DNA of 64,000 nt, taken from the NCBI GenBank assembly GCA_023078555.1, contig CM041196.1:3968001-4032000 (forward strand), written 5' to 3'. The notes under the pieces are model-generated. The model was given only the letters and a program-made list of their open reading frames with translations, was not told where the DNA came from and ran no database searches. The translations under genes were made by a program, and so were the position numbers. Below, piece by piece: positions 1 to 10,785 of the stretch (position 1 is the stretch's first letter; the number at the start of each line of letters is the position of its first letter). The stretch comes from Ulva prolifera (lineage: Eukaryota > Chlorophyta > Ulvophyceae > Ulvales > Ulvaceae).

Positions 1-1269
1 TCGTGGACTCTTGGTCCGCCCGTGTACATGTACGTCCCATTGCCATCCCCGGGGAGCGGGCGAGTGTGGTCGCTGGACACGCATCCCGTACGTAGTCTGC
101 GTCTTCATACAATTCAACGGGCTACATCGCTCTAGCTACTGATCTGGCACAGTTGGCTGTGTGTCACAGCCGGTGACGAGCAGCGCCAAGCCGAAACCGC
201 ATTTGGACAGCAAGCGCTCAATGGAGGTAATCTTCACTAGTGTGCAGGCTACTGGGAACGCATACACTTGGGAAAACCAAATACCCATAGTTGGTTAGTC
301 TATTTTCTAATCGTTCAGACGTTTACGCCCGAGTAGTGCTCCGACTGTGTGGGCATCTTCGTGTCCAGAGGCTCGTGTAAGAACAGAAGCACATCGCAGG
401 ATACAAACGGCATGTCCATGAGTCTCATTTTTCAGTACTGTTTTGGATGTATAACCTTGACAGACATCGGTTCATTGTCCCCTACATTGGCGCCTTGAGA
501 TCAGCGCAACACAATCGTTCGCAAGCAATACGCAGCTGTGCTTGCAGGGATGCATCATTACTTAACATGATCTCCCTTCAACAGAATTGCCGCCTCTGAT
601 TCAATTCAAAGGGCACCTCATACAGCTGCCCTGCATGTACCAGGCCATTGACTCCCCACAATAGCAGGCTCAGTACAACGCCTTTCGATTGATCCATCAT
701 CAACGATCTTGCGATGCACCTGTACCTCTGACGATGCCGGTGCTTTAGTCCTCACTTCAGCTGCGGTGCCCATTCCAGATGTTGTGCCACCTCCGCCCTC
801 TTGTACCACCTGAATAGGCAGTCATTCATTTAAACTTCTCAGTGACAGCGACATACCCTAAGAGAAGGTCTACCCCACACTGGGAAGCACTGAGAAGGGG
901 TATTTTACCTGCTTTCTGGGTACAATTGGTCCAGTCGCCTGCTCACATCTCGATCGCTCGGCCCCGCCGGTCCGCTGTCGGTGTGCTTGTCAATAGCTTC
1001 AAGAAGGTATCTCATTCCCGAACCGCGTGCTTGTTCCATGGATTCTGAGGACAGGGGACCCGCCATGTGCCGTTTCACCCACGTCAAAAGAGTGACACAT
1101 GCAGCGGCTGGCACACGAGGTGGGCGACGCCTAGATTGGCGTGGATGCTTCACATTTGCTACGACTCCTTCTAAGAAGCGTTTGAAAAAGTAGGGGGCGT
1201 TGATGCCGCACGTGTTGAGGCCGGGCGTCACAGAGCCCTCATCTATCAGCTCCGATTGCAGAGCTGGTT
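1..1269. other. No gene recognised
   Basis: Only short, compositionally unremarkable open frames are present on both strands. I see no conserved motif, RNA gene or repeat that I can support. The lower GC and lack of GC-rich exon blocks match the rest of the repeat-rich left third of the window. Confidence 0.5.
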
Positions 1270-1397
1270 TTTGTGGTACACAAACCTACATGCAAGACGC
1301 CTTGTGGGGCTACCAGTACTATTGCTGGGTCCAGTACATGGGATGATCATGTAACACATGATTGCAGAATCGGTAGATACAGTCATGGAGACAGAAG

Positions 1398-2327
1398 TCA
1401 CACCCTGTCCCACTTGATGGCGGCAATGGCCCTACGAGCCACCTCGAGGCTCGTTTGGTGCAGGTCACATGCAGCCTTTGACAAGAACTGAGTGAACGCT
1501 TGTACAACTAATGTCATCTCGTCCTCGGACACCGCCGATGTAAGGGAGTCAAACACGAATATGCGGGCCATGTCAGTATTGGGGGCCTCTGCACGCCAGT
1601 TGATCTGATTTATGTTGACAAACGTGCAGAGGATCCAATGCACACCTCCCGCGCTGGGGTTAATGTCATGGTCGTTTTTCCACCACTTCATGGGCTGCAC
1701 AGTGCACGCCCAGATGTCACTGTCCAAAATTGGGCATCTATCATGAAAAGCCCATTTGTTGACCCCTGCGCCGTTCGTAAACGTCGGGTCACAGTTGTGT
1801 ACCTGCAAATTGTAGCAGCTGAAGCTGCTAATGCTTCTTCGGGGCTCAGTGGTGCGTGTGCGCTAATGACAAAGCAGCACCCGGTCGGCATGGCGCACCT
1901 TGGCTAGTCGCGTAGCATTGAGGATGCTAGCCCCTACATCTGAAGGAAGCAATGCTATCGTGAGTGCTGAACCTGGAAGTTCATGTGGGAATGGGAGATC
2001 CCCTTCGCACACTGGCAGCCTGGGCTCCTTGCACACCCCCACAACTGCCAACACCATCAAAAACGTGACAACAGAAGTGCAGAGCATCTCGCCATTTCCA
2101 AGGGTGAGGACTTCCGCCAGGTAGACGTCTTCTGTTAGAGTCTTCCAGCGCTGGTTCTGTTCATTGTCCTTGGTCTCCTTACGAGGATGCCGTACACCTG
2201 TCACAAAAAACCTGGAAGGCGGCGAGGCGGGCGGCGTGCCGGTTACCTGCACTATATATGTCAAGACGCGTGTTAGTCTCATCGAGTGTGCACAGGGGTT
2301 AATGCGCGTGCCTGAGCTAGTAAGCAT
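1398..2327 (-). pseudogene. Ulp1/C48-like cysteine protease fragment, probably transposon-borne
   Basis: Two minus-strand open segments, 2327-1863 and 1808-1398, read like parts of one SUMO-protease-like (C48) domain. The second contains HWILCTFVNIN followed about 25 residues later by IFVFDSLTS, which matches the family pattern in which the catalytic His precedes a Trp and the catalytic Asp sits in a hydrophobic-D-S strand. The first has GNGEMLCTSVVTFLMVL, resembling the 'gxwLnDxvI' start of the domain. I could not find the downstream Gln and Cys-Gly, and the frames are interrupted, so it is either decayed or split by unmodelled introns. Ulp1 domains are commonly carried by CACTA- and Mutator-type DNA transposons, which fits the transposase-like pieces just to the right. 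Assignment rests on two short motifs only. Confidence 0.38.
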
Positions 2328-3874
2328 GCTGACTGTGCATGACGACGTGGAGGGGAGCGTACCTCGCCATCGCGTAAAGTCGCGCGGCAGGAATGAAAGT
2401 AAGAATTGAACCGGTTACCTCATGAGTACACACTACATGCTCTACCACTGGGGCTCACCTGAAGCAACGAGTCCTTTGTTAGATGACTCCTCCCTTGATT
2501 ATGTCATCTATATTCTTGGATCCCCATTTATGGATATCCCACAACAATATAGCACCTGTTGGCCACTGATTGTTACCTGTTGTATGGTATTTATGGGTGT
2601 CACACACGGACTCTGGCAGGCCGGAACTGCCAGGCCATGACCGGGTGAAGTGGCTTTGAGCAAGTGATCAAAGTTTGGCATGTTGGCAGCATACCGGCTG
2701 TTTGTACACTTTCTCAACGTCCGCCACGGCAGCAACTCGTCGGAGAGGGGCCTGAGACACCCAATCCTTGCGTTTATTGGAGCGCAGACCAAGTTCTGTC
2801 CTCACGGTGGATATCTCTTTGCAGCTTCTGGTGGATGGTTTGCTCTTTTCTCGTCTCTGAGCTAAGCTCGCCTTGAGTATTGCACGGTCTTGGGACATGG
2901 CAGGTGGCTCAACTTTCACCGCCATCGCCATCCTCCTTGCGGATTCTGGCAGCCGTGTGTCGGGTTTGTGCTTGCTGCCCTTGCCTGAACTCGTCTTAGG
3001 TACCTAAGACGCACTTCAGTGAACGTTCACTGAATTGCCTAGGCAGGTCCCGGTCCATGGATGCCATCCCATATGCACCAAGGGACACATCGCACGCCGC
3101 CGGAGTGTGCCCTCCGGTGTCATCATACTCTGGCGTATCCTCCGATGTTGACTCAAGCTGTGACAACTCACAGTGATTCTGTAAGTTTCCAGAGGGTTCC
3201 TGCATACAAGACATTGACTGTCAGCAGTGGTAAACACTGTGGCAGTGTGTCTGTGGTTTCCGCCTCAAATAATTCAAACGGACACATGTTGACAGGCAGC
3301 CGGTATTGGCTGACCTGGCCGTCTGGTGCGGTTTCGGCTGAATAATCTTGCAAGAAATCGCGTGCTTCGATGCCTGCATCGGTGTACAGTGTGCTATTGT
3401 CTTTTGTCAGCTCGAATGCTGCAATGCTTTGAACGTTGACATGACTGTTTGACTTGGTGGCTTTGCATATGTGTAGGAATGCAGGCACTGCTCGTGGGGA
3501 AGCTGCTATGTTGCAAATGTCAACAGCTGCCTTGCGCTAACCCCTGGCATGAGCGTGGGCTGTACTCCCGACACGCACCGCAGTGGCAGCCTCGGTGTCG
3601 TGAAGTGCTCACAGCACTGCCCTCATGCCGTTGCAATTACCACGCTCTGACATGTTTGTTCCAAAATGAGCAATGCAATCACAATGAAATTGCAGTTCAT
3701 TTGTAGCGAGGCTGGGCCATACCAACTGCCCAGTCTGTCTTACGTGCATCGTTGTAACGCAGCAGGCCGTGACGGTTTGTGGTCGCGGATTTGTATGACG
3801 TCACCCATTCGCAGGCGACACATTCAGCGTAAAATTCTGGTATCTTGTCTTTGTTGCTCTGTATTGCCGGCTCC
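2328..3874. other. No gene recognised
   Basis: Short overlapping ORFs on both strands with no family motif. A decayed part of the neighbouring transposon pieces could be hidden here, but I cannot show it. Confidence 0.4.
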
Positions 3875-5023
3875 ATGCAGTCATGTCTTTGGTGTGGCTT
3901 ACCGATTCCTATGAAACAGACCGAATCGTCAAAGGGTGGCCATTCGCACCGCTGTAGATTAGATATCAAGAGGCAGAAAGCAGAAGCAGAAGCGGAGGCC
4001 GCCGAGGAGCGTGAGCGCAAGCGTCGGAGGCGAGGATCCGGTGAGTATGGTGTCCGAGTTGGTGGTGGCTGTGACGAGGGTTTGGCCCAGGTTCAAGCAG
4101 TTGCCACTGACGCCCCCGCGTCCCCTACAGCCTACGGGGCGGGGTTAGGAGGGGGTGATGAACTCCAGTTGCCCTCTTCTCAGTCCCCGCCCCGGACGCG
4201 TGGCGAATGGTGGCAGGATACCCAAGTACATCCAACTGTTGGCGATGTGCTAATGCTGGGCCCCCCCTCCAGTCCCGACGCGGTCCCGGTGGACGCCCCG
4301 GGAGGGAGTGGTGTGTCAGGTACAAACCCGGGGGCCGATTCCTCGTGCCTGCCCACCTCACTCCTCCGGGACGGGGCCATGGCAGTAACAAACATGCACT
4401 GTCCCGCCGGAGGCCCGCTGGAGGCCATTAACATCGCAGGTGTACTCAGAGCCGATTCAGTGCTGGCATTGATGTTGCATGGGCTCACCAACGCGCAGAA
4501 GACCCGCATTTTGACGGGGTCCAGGATCCTGAATGCAATGGCACATGCACAAGGTACAAGCCTCTCAAACCCGCTTCTTACATCGTCCATTCGCACCCCA
4601 GCCGGATATGATGTGTACATGGATAAACAAGCTGCAGATTTCCACTGCTCTTTCCATAAACACGAGGTACCAATCGAAAGTGAATCGGAGGTGTTACGTG
4701 GCCTGCCGCCCTTGCCACTGTACATGCGGGACCTTGCAGACGTCATTCTATGTGCGCTGGCCGTTGCCAATGCATCACCTGCAACCGTGGTTCTTGCTCC
4801 TTCCCCCCCTCAGATCCCACCGGGTAGGAGCCCCGGCGAGGGTCGTGTTGAACACCCAATGCAGGGCTCGTATGCCCACGCTGCTCACCGGGTATGTTCC
4901 AGTTTCTGTGAAGGGCTGCATAATGGCAGAGTCCCCTGTTACACTTGCATTTCCTTGGCTGTCATGACCTTCTACCTTGCTGATGTGTCTGCAGCTGCAG
5001 GAGCGGACCGACGCTCGCACTAA
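3875..5023 (+). CDS. Hypothetical protein, Cys/His-rich N-terminus; possible first part of transposase
   Basis: This is the longest plus-strand frame in the left part of the window. The first in-frame ATG is at 3875, just inside a possible acceptor (CCATGCAG). The start encodes C-x2-C then H-x-H-x2-C, a likely zinc-binding motif, followed by a basic and acidic helix (KAEAEAEAAEERERKRRRR) and a long Pro/Gly/Ser-rich low-complexity stretch to about residue 170. After that the chain is more globular but matches nothing I know. A donor/acceptor choice at about 5000 (CTGCAG) would connect it in frame to the next open piece at 5001, which carries the transposase-like DKS motif. It may therefore be the N-terminal half of the transposase. 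Confidence 0.4.
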   Translation: MQSCLWCGLPIPMKQTESSKGGHSHRCRLDIKRQKAEAEAEAAEERERKRRRRGSGEYGVRVGGGCDEGLAQVQAVATDAPASPTAYGAGLGGGDELQLPSSQSPPRTRGEWWQDTQVHPTVGDVLMLGPPSSPDAVPVDAPGGSGVSGTNPGADSSCLPTSLLRDGAMAVTNMHCPAGGPLEAINIAGVLRADSVLALMLHGLTNAQKTRILTGSRILNAMAHAQGTSLSNPLLTSSIRTPAGYDVYMDKQAADFHCSFHKHEVPIESESEVLRGLPPLPLYMRDLADVILCALAVANASPATVVLAPSPPQIPPGRSPGEGRVEHPMQGSYAHAAHRVCSSFCEGLHNGRVPCYTCISLAVMTFYLADVSAAAGADRRSH

Positions 5024-5310
5024 CGCTGGTGTCAAACTCATTGACGCCATTCTCCCACTCATCATGTTGGGACTGTTTTATGACAAGAGTATGATGTCTG
5101 ACAAGTCCTCAAAGTACGGATGGCCGATCTTTGGTTGCTTGCAGCCTTGAACCTTGTCCGCGGCCCCAATTCTGTCAATTCATTAACGTCCACATGAGTC
5201 GATGCACTGTGCAGGTCAGTGTCCCCGGTGTGTCTATCGCTCTTCAATGTGGACGCCTCTTACCGTGCTAGGACGATCCAAGTTCTAGGATTGATACCGT
5301 CTGTCAAGGC
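5001..5310 (+). CDS. Transposase-like core pieces with DKS...WPI block
   Basis: Frame 5001-5150 reads LIMLGLFYDKSMMSDK then SSKYGWPIFG and stops at a TGA. A second open piece from 5219 continues with CLSLFNVDASYRARTIQVLG. The spacing of the YDKS motif, the WPI motif about ten residues later, and a following hydrophobic 'LIP' strand agree with the conserved core of Plavaka-like transposases, where the DKT motif is part of the catalytic domain. About 70 bases between the pieces are unexplained and could be an intron or decay. No catalytic triad can be completed from the visible pieces. Confidence 0.35.
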
Positions 5311-5608
5311 CCATATAGACAGGTTCAGGCCAGAGAAGGGGCCTCTATTGGATACCCATGACAACTCTGCTGCAGTAACAGCAACTACACAATCGGTGTG
5401 GCATTCGATTTTTGAACCAATTCGGAAAGCTGTATTTCACGATGTCGGGGTATATTCCTGAATCGCTACGCATCTTTCCTGCTTTTCAGCGAACCCTATC
5501 TGGCTTCCAACCCTGTCGCTGCCTCTCATGCATACCGATGACCCTTGCAACACAGCCCGGGGGTCCGTGTAAATTGCCATCAAAATGTGATTCGACTGCA
5601 CCCCCTCA

Positions 5609-6073
5609 GTGATCATACGCTGGTATGAAGTACAGATTAGTTTGCAGATCAGTGTTCTGTTTCCGCGGGGGTCGGAGGGCATCCTCCGACCATACAAGAC
5701 CCGGGCGGTATACTGTCCTATGACCGGGAAGGGTCGTTTAGATTGTCGATGTGACTTGACTATTGGCGCAGTGTGTATGGATTCAGTCGAGGCTGTCAGC
5801 ACATTCGGGGCGTACTCCCGGTTTCATTGTAGAGGGGACACCACAGTAAGCAAAGGAAGTGCCGGCTGCATACTCTGCCGCACTGTCCCCTACCATTACA
5901 ACATTAAATCCACATCGTTGCCACGTGAAGAGGCAAGGCTCCGGAATTCGGCCCAGATGGAAGCCATCCGTGCTCGAGACGTAGGCACTAATGAAAAGGG
6001 GACAAGGCTAGATCCGTGGCAGGTATGGCTCCATGCGCTGCATGTTGACGCGTCGCCTCGGTGGTGTTCGTGA
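5609..6073 (+). CDS. Cys-rich open frame, possible transposase segment
   Basis: A 155-codon frame with six Cys in its middle, including CPMTGKG, CRCDLTIGAVC and CILCRTVPYH, followed by a charged helix (REEARLRNSAQMEAIRARD). In Plavaka-type transposases a Cys-pair region follows the DKT core, so order supports membership of the same remnant. No stand-alone function is recognisable. It ends in a stop at 6073, just before a plus-strand continuation in another frame. Confidence 0.3.
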   Translation: MIIRWYEVQISLQISVLFPRGSEGILRPYKTRAVYCPMTGKGRLDCRCDLTIGAVCMDSVEAVSTFGAYSRFHCRGDTTVSKGSAGCILCRTVPYHYNIKSTSLPREEARLRNSAQMEAIRARDVGTNEKGTRLDPWQVWLHALHVDASPRWCS

Positions 6074-6352
6074 CACAACCATGGAATGTTGGCATACATG
6101 ATGTGGCATCCTTTGTACGCTCGTGTGTACTGTGTGGCCACTTAAGCGTACCATGACGAGCATGCAGGTTTGAAAGGACAGCGGCCAGCTATCGTCGACA
6201 TGCTGTGGGACTCGAGTTTCAGTCATGGCTCTCCTTACCTTCTATGGGGATTGGACTTCTTGCATCATGTCCAACTCGGTACGGCTACGCGCTTCGGCGT
6301 AGAGCAGCTGAAGGTGTGTGATTGTGGATCGTCTCTGTGTTTGTGAAGGCAA

Positions 6353-8024
6353 TTGCAGTCCACCTCCGGCATACAGCTGTGTGAGCTTAATTCTCTAGGC
6401 CTGGTGCGGTGTGTTGTGGTCAAGCGTTACATGCCGTTGCAGGCCATCATCGGATTCAGGGCAGACCGGGTCAGTGAGGTGACGGTGGCCATAACCATGG
6501 CTGAAGTCAATTCATGTTATAATGTCGCGCGTGCCATGATTGTGAAGCCTTTCGCAAGGCCTCCGCCCCTTTTCAAGGCACTCTTGTAGATACGAATGAT
6601 CGGGCATGGAAAATGGAGGCCGCCGAAATTGGGCGACTATTGAGGACACTTCCCTTCATTGTAGACGCCCTACAAGGATGTGACCTGTCGTTGTGTACCT
6701 TGTCACTTTGCAGGACCGTCTAGCTCATTCGCTTGATCAGCCGAGAAAACCTTCCATATGCTGGGTGGACATCGGCAGAAGGTGGTATGTTGCATAAACA
6801 CATCGATGAAGTCTGGCTACCAGCGGTTGCGAAGATGCTTACGCTCATTCACCCTGCAGCCAAAGTGTTTGGGGTGATGGCCGTCTTCAAAACGCACATG
6901 GTGGTGGTATATGCAGTGCCGCGATTCTCACATATCGGCGGTGTTCAGGTAATATCTACCTTGCATCAAAACACGACGATGCGAGTGATGCAGTTGAGCT
7001 GGCTTGGATTTTGTAACAGTCCAGGGTCAACACTTACAGTGACTACGGCATTGTGAGACTGTGTGTAGGAGTACGACACCAACATCTATGAAAAACACCA
7101 CACTAGGTTGAAGCAGGTCGGACGTGAGACAAACAACAAGGACGAGCATTTAGAGCGGGATCAGACGACCTGGTCTGCGCACACTCAGAGTATTGTACAG
7201 CTTCGCCTTGAGGATCCAGCATTTGCGATTATTGCTGGAGACACATCGAAGGCATCGCACATCGAAGAATCTGCTGGTGTGGTGCTCATGATTCCACACC
7301 AGCAAAGCACGACACCCACCGATGTCGTTGGGGCAGACCATGCACGATCGATTGCTACCCCATCAGTCTCCTCAGCTCAGAGATCTGTCGCAGGAGGAGC
7401 TCATGCTTCTTGCATGTTCTATGTGGTAGGCTCCTTCCCTCAGACTCGAACAGCCAGGCTTGTGTTTTCACACTGTCACTGTGTGCAATGGTTCATTTAC
7501 GCAACACTACAACAATATATATATTGTGCACTATAGTGCACCGGTCGCAGGTGCTGAAGGTGTTTGCCGATGCTCAATGGCCTGGTCAGGGTACTGCCCG
7601 TCCACCGGCTGCCTCCCCGGTACCATGTCAGTTGTTGGAGGAGGCTGCTGGTCTGCATGGACATGCGAAGCAGGAAATTTCATGTGACAAGGTTCAACTA
7701 TCAGTGCGTGCGGCACTTGCAGTCGGACAGGTGGATCCTTGTGCTGTTTCCATTGTCGAGATGGCTGCTTCAGCGGTGAATGTTGCAGCGACTGCTAGCA
7801 ACTTGCTGATGATTCCAGAGTATTTGTATCTACCAGAACGTATTTTGGAGTACGTACGTAGCGCCAGCGACCCAGAACTCGACGTTGACAACCTTGTCCT
7901 CCAGATGTGTTTTGTCAACTCACACATCGTGACTCTCAACTATCACCACATCTGGGACTTGGACGCTCAGCATCAAAGCCGGGTGTGCAGCGTCCAGTTG
8001 AGCGTGATCAGGCGAATCAAGTAG
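6353..8024 (+). other. Series of plus-strand open pieces, probable transposase C-terminal half
   Basis: Open pieces at 6353-6589, 6733-7056, 7108-7536 and 7410-8024 lie on the same strand in order. The third begins with a basic stretch (YEKHHTRLKQVGRETNNKD) similar to late motifs of Plavaka-like transposases. The last is a 200-codon frame rich in Ala, Val and Leu with a few acidic patches. No complete domain can be named. The pieces would need several introns or frame repairs to form one protein, so I do not present a gene model. Confidence 0.3.
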
Positions 8025-8414
8025 CCACTGTGTGAATGTACATTCTTGTGGATGCACATTGCTCCGCCATAGCTGCGGTTGACTGTGAAGCACCCCCCCC
8101 CTGGAGTGCAGGTCCGCTGTCAGAACCGATCTACCCATCTCAACTTCTTCGTGACCAGCGGCAAGAGCAGTTCGACAGATGAGCAGCCAAATCCAGGCCT
8201 CCGGTACCCTAACATGTTTTCCGATCTGATGAATGGCGCGTGGCGGCTGCCACCAGACAGGTGGGCGTTCCTGCTCTGTGGAGCTCTAGACCTCCTTATT
8301 TGTGACGTTGACGAGGAGGATCATGCGTTCCAGCCGTACTACATACCGGATAATGTTGGAACGGAAGGCTCTTCAAGCTACGTAAAGTCATCCACTGTGT
8401 CCTTCATCAGGTGA

Positions 8415-9306
8415 TGTCATCGCCTATACCCGAGTGCTCTGTATCCGGCAACAGGTTCCACCCCTACCAAAGCTGCCAAAAGGATTGATCCCCTAGCTGC
8501 TGTAGCTGGATGCGACCGCCTGGCATGGGCCCGTGTTGGGGAGGGGGGGGACCCGGAAGGGTATGGTGCACTGAACAGTTCAATCCGTGCTAAGATCAGT
8601 GCCTTCAGATGGCACGCCCTGGTGGCAATGGTCCCCAAGAGCAGGGAAAGGCCCACCAATGTGATGTTCGTGCACGTGCCGTGAGTGGAGCTAGAGCTGC
8701 TCTGCGAGCGTTCACTGCTGGGCGATTTAGAAGTGATGACGCTTTTCCTGGGCGGGCATACTGCGAGGTGCTAGCGACTCTGGTGTCTGCAACACCGGTG
8801 TCTGTCATGCCAGATTTCGCATGCTCCAGGCGAAAGGCAGGTTGGGAGCCTGCCAGCAGCAGTAGGTCAAGCCAGACCAGGGGCCTTTGGGCACGATTCG
8901 CTCGTAGCCAGGGTCATCTACTGTATGGCTTCCATCAATTTTGATTGAATCTCCTAGTGAATCCAGGACAACTAGATATCGATGATGAGGATGATGATGC
9001 TGGTGCTGTAGGCTAGTGTTTGTGTAAACAGGGTCAGCCTCCAAGGCTAGTGATATTGGATGAGGTCTGGTCTTGTGAACGGGCAGATTGCTACTTGACG
9101 TATCTCGTTCTGCACACACTGAAGTGGGTTTGCATTGTGTCGACCAATACCATTCACTCTTGCTGCGGCACCAACACGTGATAGCGCACACTGGCATCTC
9201 CAAGGACAACGTCTCCGCCTACCCCACCATGTCTCGTGTATATCGCTGGTGCATTTATGCAGAACAACTGTGGTCTGGAAGAGACTGTAGATGCATTGGC
9301 CTCGGG
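8415..9306. other. No gene recognised
   Basis: One plus-strand open stretch (about 8460-8690) with a plausible protein-like composition stops at a TGA inside a GTGAGTGG sequence that could be a splice donor. It has no recognisable motif. The remainder, up to the inverted-repeat element, shows nothing I can support. Confidence 0.4.
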
Positions 9307-9437
9307 AGGGGGTCAACCACTCCCGCTACATGGTGGGCCCACCTACGGCGCGCAAGCTCGGCTGCGAATTTGGCCGCTTGGGCAAGACTTTGGCTATTGT
9401 CTATGTTGAATGGGCATTCGTAGTGTGTCGTCTCACT
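9307..9437 (+). repeat. Left terminal inverted repeat
   Basis: Left arm of the 1.0 kb element. It pairs with 10179-10309 with six mismatches over 131 nt. The outermost bases are AGGGGGTC. Confidence 0.75.
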
Positions 9438-9516
9438 CGAGTGGGGAAAATGGCCCATGATCGTCAATATGGCTCGTTTGGTTGCAATTGGGGAAAACCG
9501 GCCTTTCGCGACGCTG

Positions 9517-9592
9517 GTTCCCCAAACACCCCAGACGGTCGGTCGCCTCCCCAAACCTCCCCAAACGTTCGCAGGCGTCCCCAAACGCCTTT
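9517..9592. repeat. Short CCCCAAAC direct repeats
   Basis: Four CCCCAAAC or close variants fall within about 75 bases inside the inverted-repeat element. Spacing is irregular, so this is not a telomeric array. Confidence 0.5.
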
Positions 9593-10178
9593 AAAATGAG
9601 CTCTTTAAAGCTCTTGTTGGTGATCGCAAGGCTGTATGTGCATGTTTTTCGTTGGTGAGGCTGCATGAAGCTGTATACGGCTGAGATTCCTGGAGGCTGG
9701 CCACATAGTGACGCACGCTATGCAATTTGAGTCGTATTAATCCCTCTAATAATTCCGGATAGGTCCGAATCTCTGGATATTCGGACAGGGCGTCCTACCT
9801 GCGATCTGTGTGTAGCATGGGATAGTGGCTCAAACTGAAGTATACACGAGATATCAAAGCTTCACTGCCTGATCCTGATTGATCGTCACTCTCGTAGAAC
9901 GTTTGATATCGGCATGGGGCGCATGAGTATCTTGATTCCAGTGACAGGCCTGACAGGCCCTTGTGATGGAGCGCTGTTGAATAGTGCCTCACTTGCCGAA
10001 CGCTACCCACAAATGTGACAGAAGCAATATGTCATAACCCGGTGAGTATCATAGCATATTTTGAGTGTGCTACGTGTTCTCGATGCAATGGCACACGTTT
10101 GGGCATGAACGACCCTCGTTTGGGGAAAAGCGCGGAAATTCGACAAACCCCGGGTTTGCGATGGGGAGACTCCCCAAC

Positions 10179-10309
10179 AGCGAGATGATACACTACGAAT
10201 GCCCATTCAACATAGACAATAGCCAAAGTCTTCCCCAAGCGGCCAAAATCGCAGCCGATCTTGCGCGCCGTAGGTGGGCCCACCATGTAGCGGGAGTGGT
10301 TGACCCCCT
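10179..10309 (-). repeat. Right terminal inverted repeat
   Basis: Right arm of the 1.0 kb element, the inverse of 9307-9437. It ends in GACCCCCT. Confidence 0.75.
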
Positions 10310-10785
10310 GCCTCGACCTGTACCCTCGTAGCCTCTACATGAAGGTGCTGTCAAGCACGTAAATGACCAAATAATATAATGCTGTCCGGAAATCGCGTCA
10401 TCCCATAGTGATCCGAATATACTCATTTGTCATTTCGGATTGTCGAATACCCGGACACCGATATAAATTTTGGTCATTTCAACTTCATGGGCAGCATAGG
10501 CGCAAAACTGGCCATGTGGCTACGAGGGCGCCACGCCCCAGACTGATGCTACTTGTCATACTCATTGTAAAACTCAATTCATATAAACAGCAATAATATG
10601 TCGTGAATCTAACTGTGCACGCTAGATAATACTGTCATCAGGTTCATCGAGTAGAGAAGGCTCATCCTCTTTTGACATTGACTCTGCAAAATAGCATTAC
10701 AAACATTTTGAAAGCGGTACAACAGTCACCAGCCATCGGCAGTACAGTCACCATTCTACCATTAAAGTAGAACCGCTGAGCCAAA
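10310..10785. other. No gene recognised
   Basis: AT-richer spacer between the inverted-repeat element and the minus-strand ORF cluster. Nothing identifiable. Confidence 0.5.

Larger units (their letters stand above)
3875..8414 (+). mobile_element. Plavaka/CACTA-like DNA transposon remnant (transposase pieces in several frames)
   Basis: Plus-strand open pieces, in the order expected of one long transposase, run across this stretch: a Cys/His N-terminal piece (3875-5000), a D-K-S/W-P-I piece (5001-5150) with its continuation (5219-5310), a Cys-rich piece (5630-6073), a FLHHVQLGTATRF piece near 6250-6290, and a TNIYEKHHTRLKQVGRETN piece near 7080-7140. In Plavaka-type transposases a DKTxLS...W/YPV block, a Cys-rich block, a DLLHxxxLG block and a late basic E-KHxxxVK block occur in this order. 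The match is by motif order, not by a full alignment. Stops and frame changes separate the pieces, so this copy is probably broken or has introns I cannot place. Terminal repeats were not found. Confidence 0.4.
9307..10309. mobile_element. 1.0 kb element with 131-bp terminal inverted repeats
   Basis: Bases 9307-9437 and 10179-10309 are inverted copies, 131 nt each, with six mismatches by my count (about 95% identity). Both ends begin AGGGGGTCAACC and run inward. The 741-nt interior has no convincing ORF and contains several CCCCAAAC or GTTTGGGG motifs. Outside the ends, GCCTCGGG (left) and GCCTCGAC (right) could be an imperfect 8-bp target duplication, typical of hAT-like elements. This organisation suggests a non-autonomous DNA transposon (MITE-like or foldback). 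The family is unknown. A third, partial copy lies in the helicase intron at 25384-25441. Confidence 0.65.

Noticed and set aside
9517-9592. CCCCAAAC repeats as an internal telomere
   Set aside because: Irregular spacing, only four units, and inside a transposon-like element.
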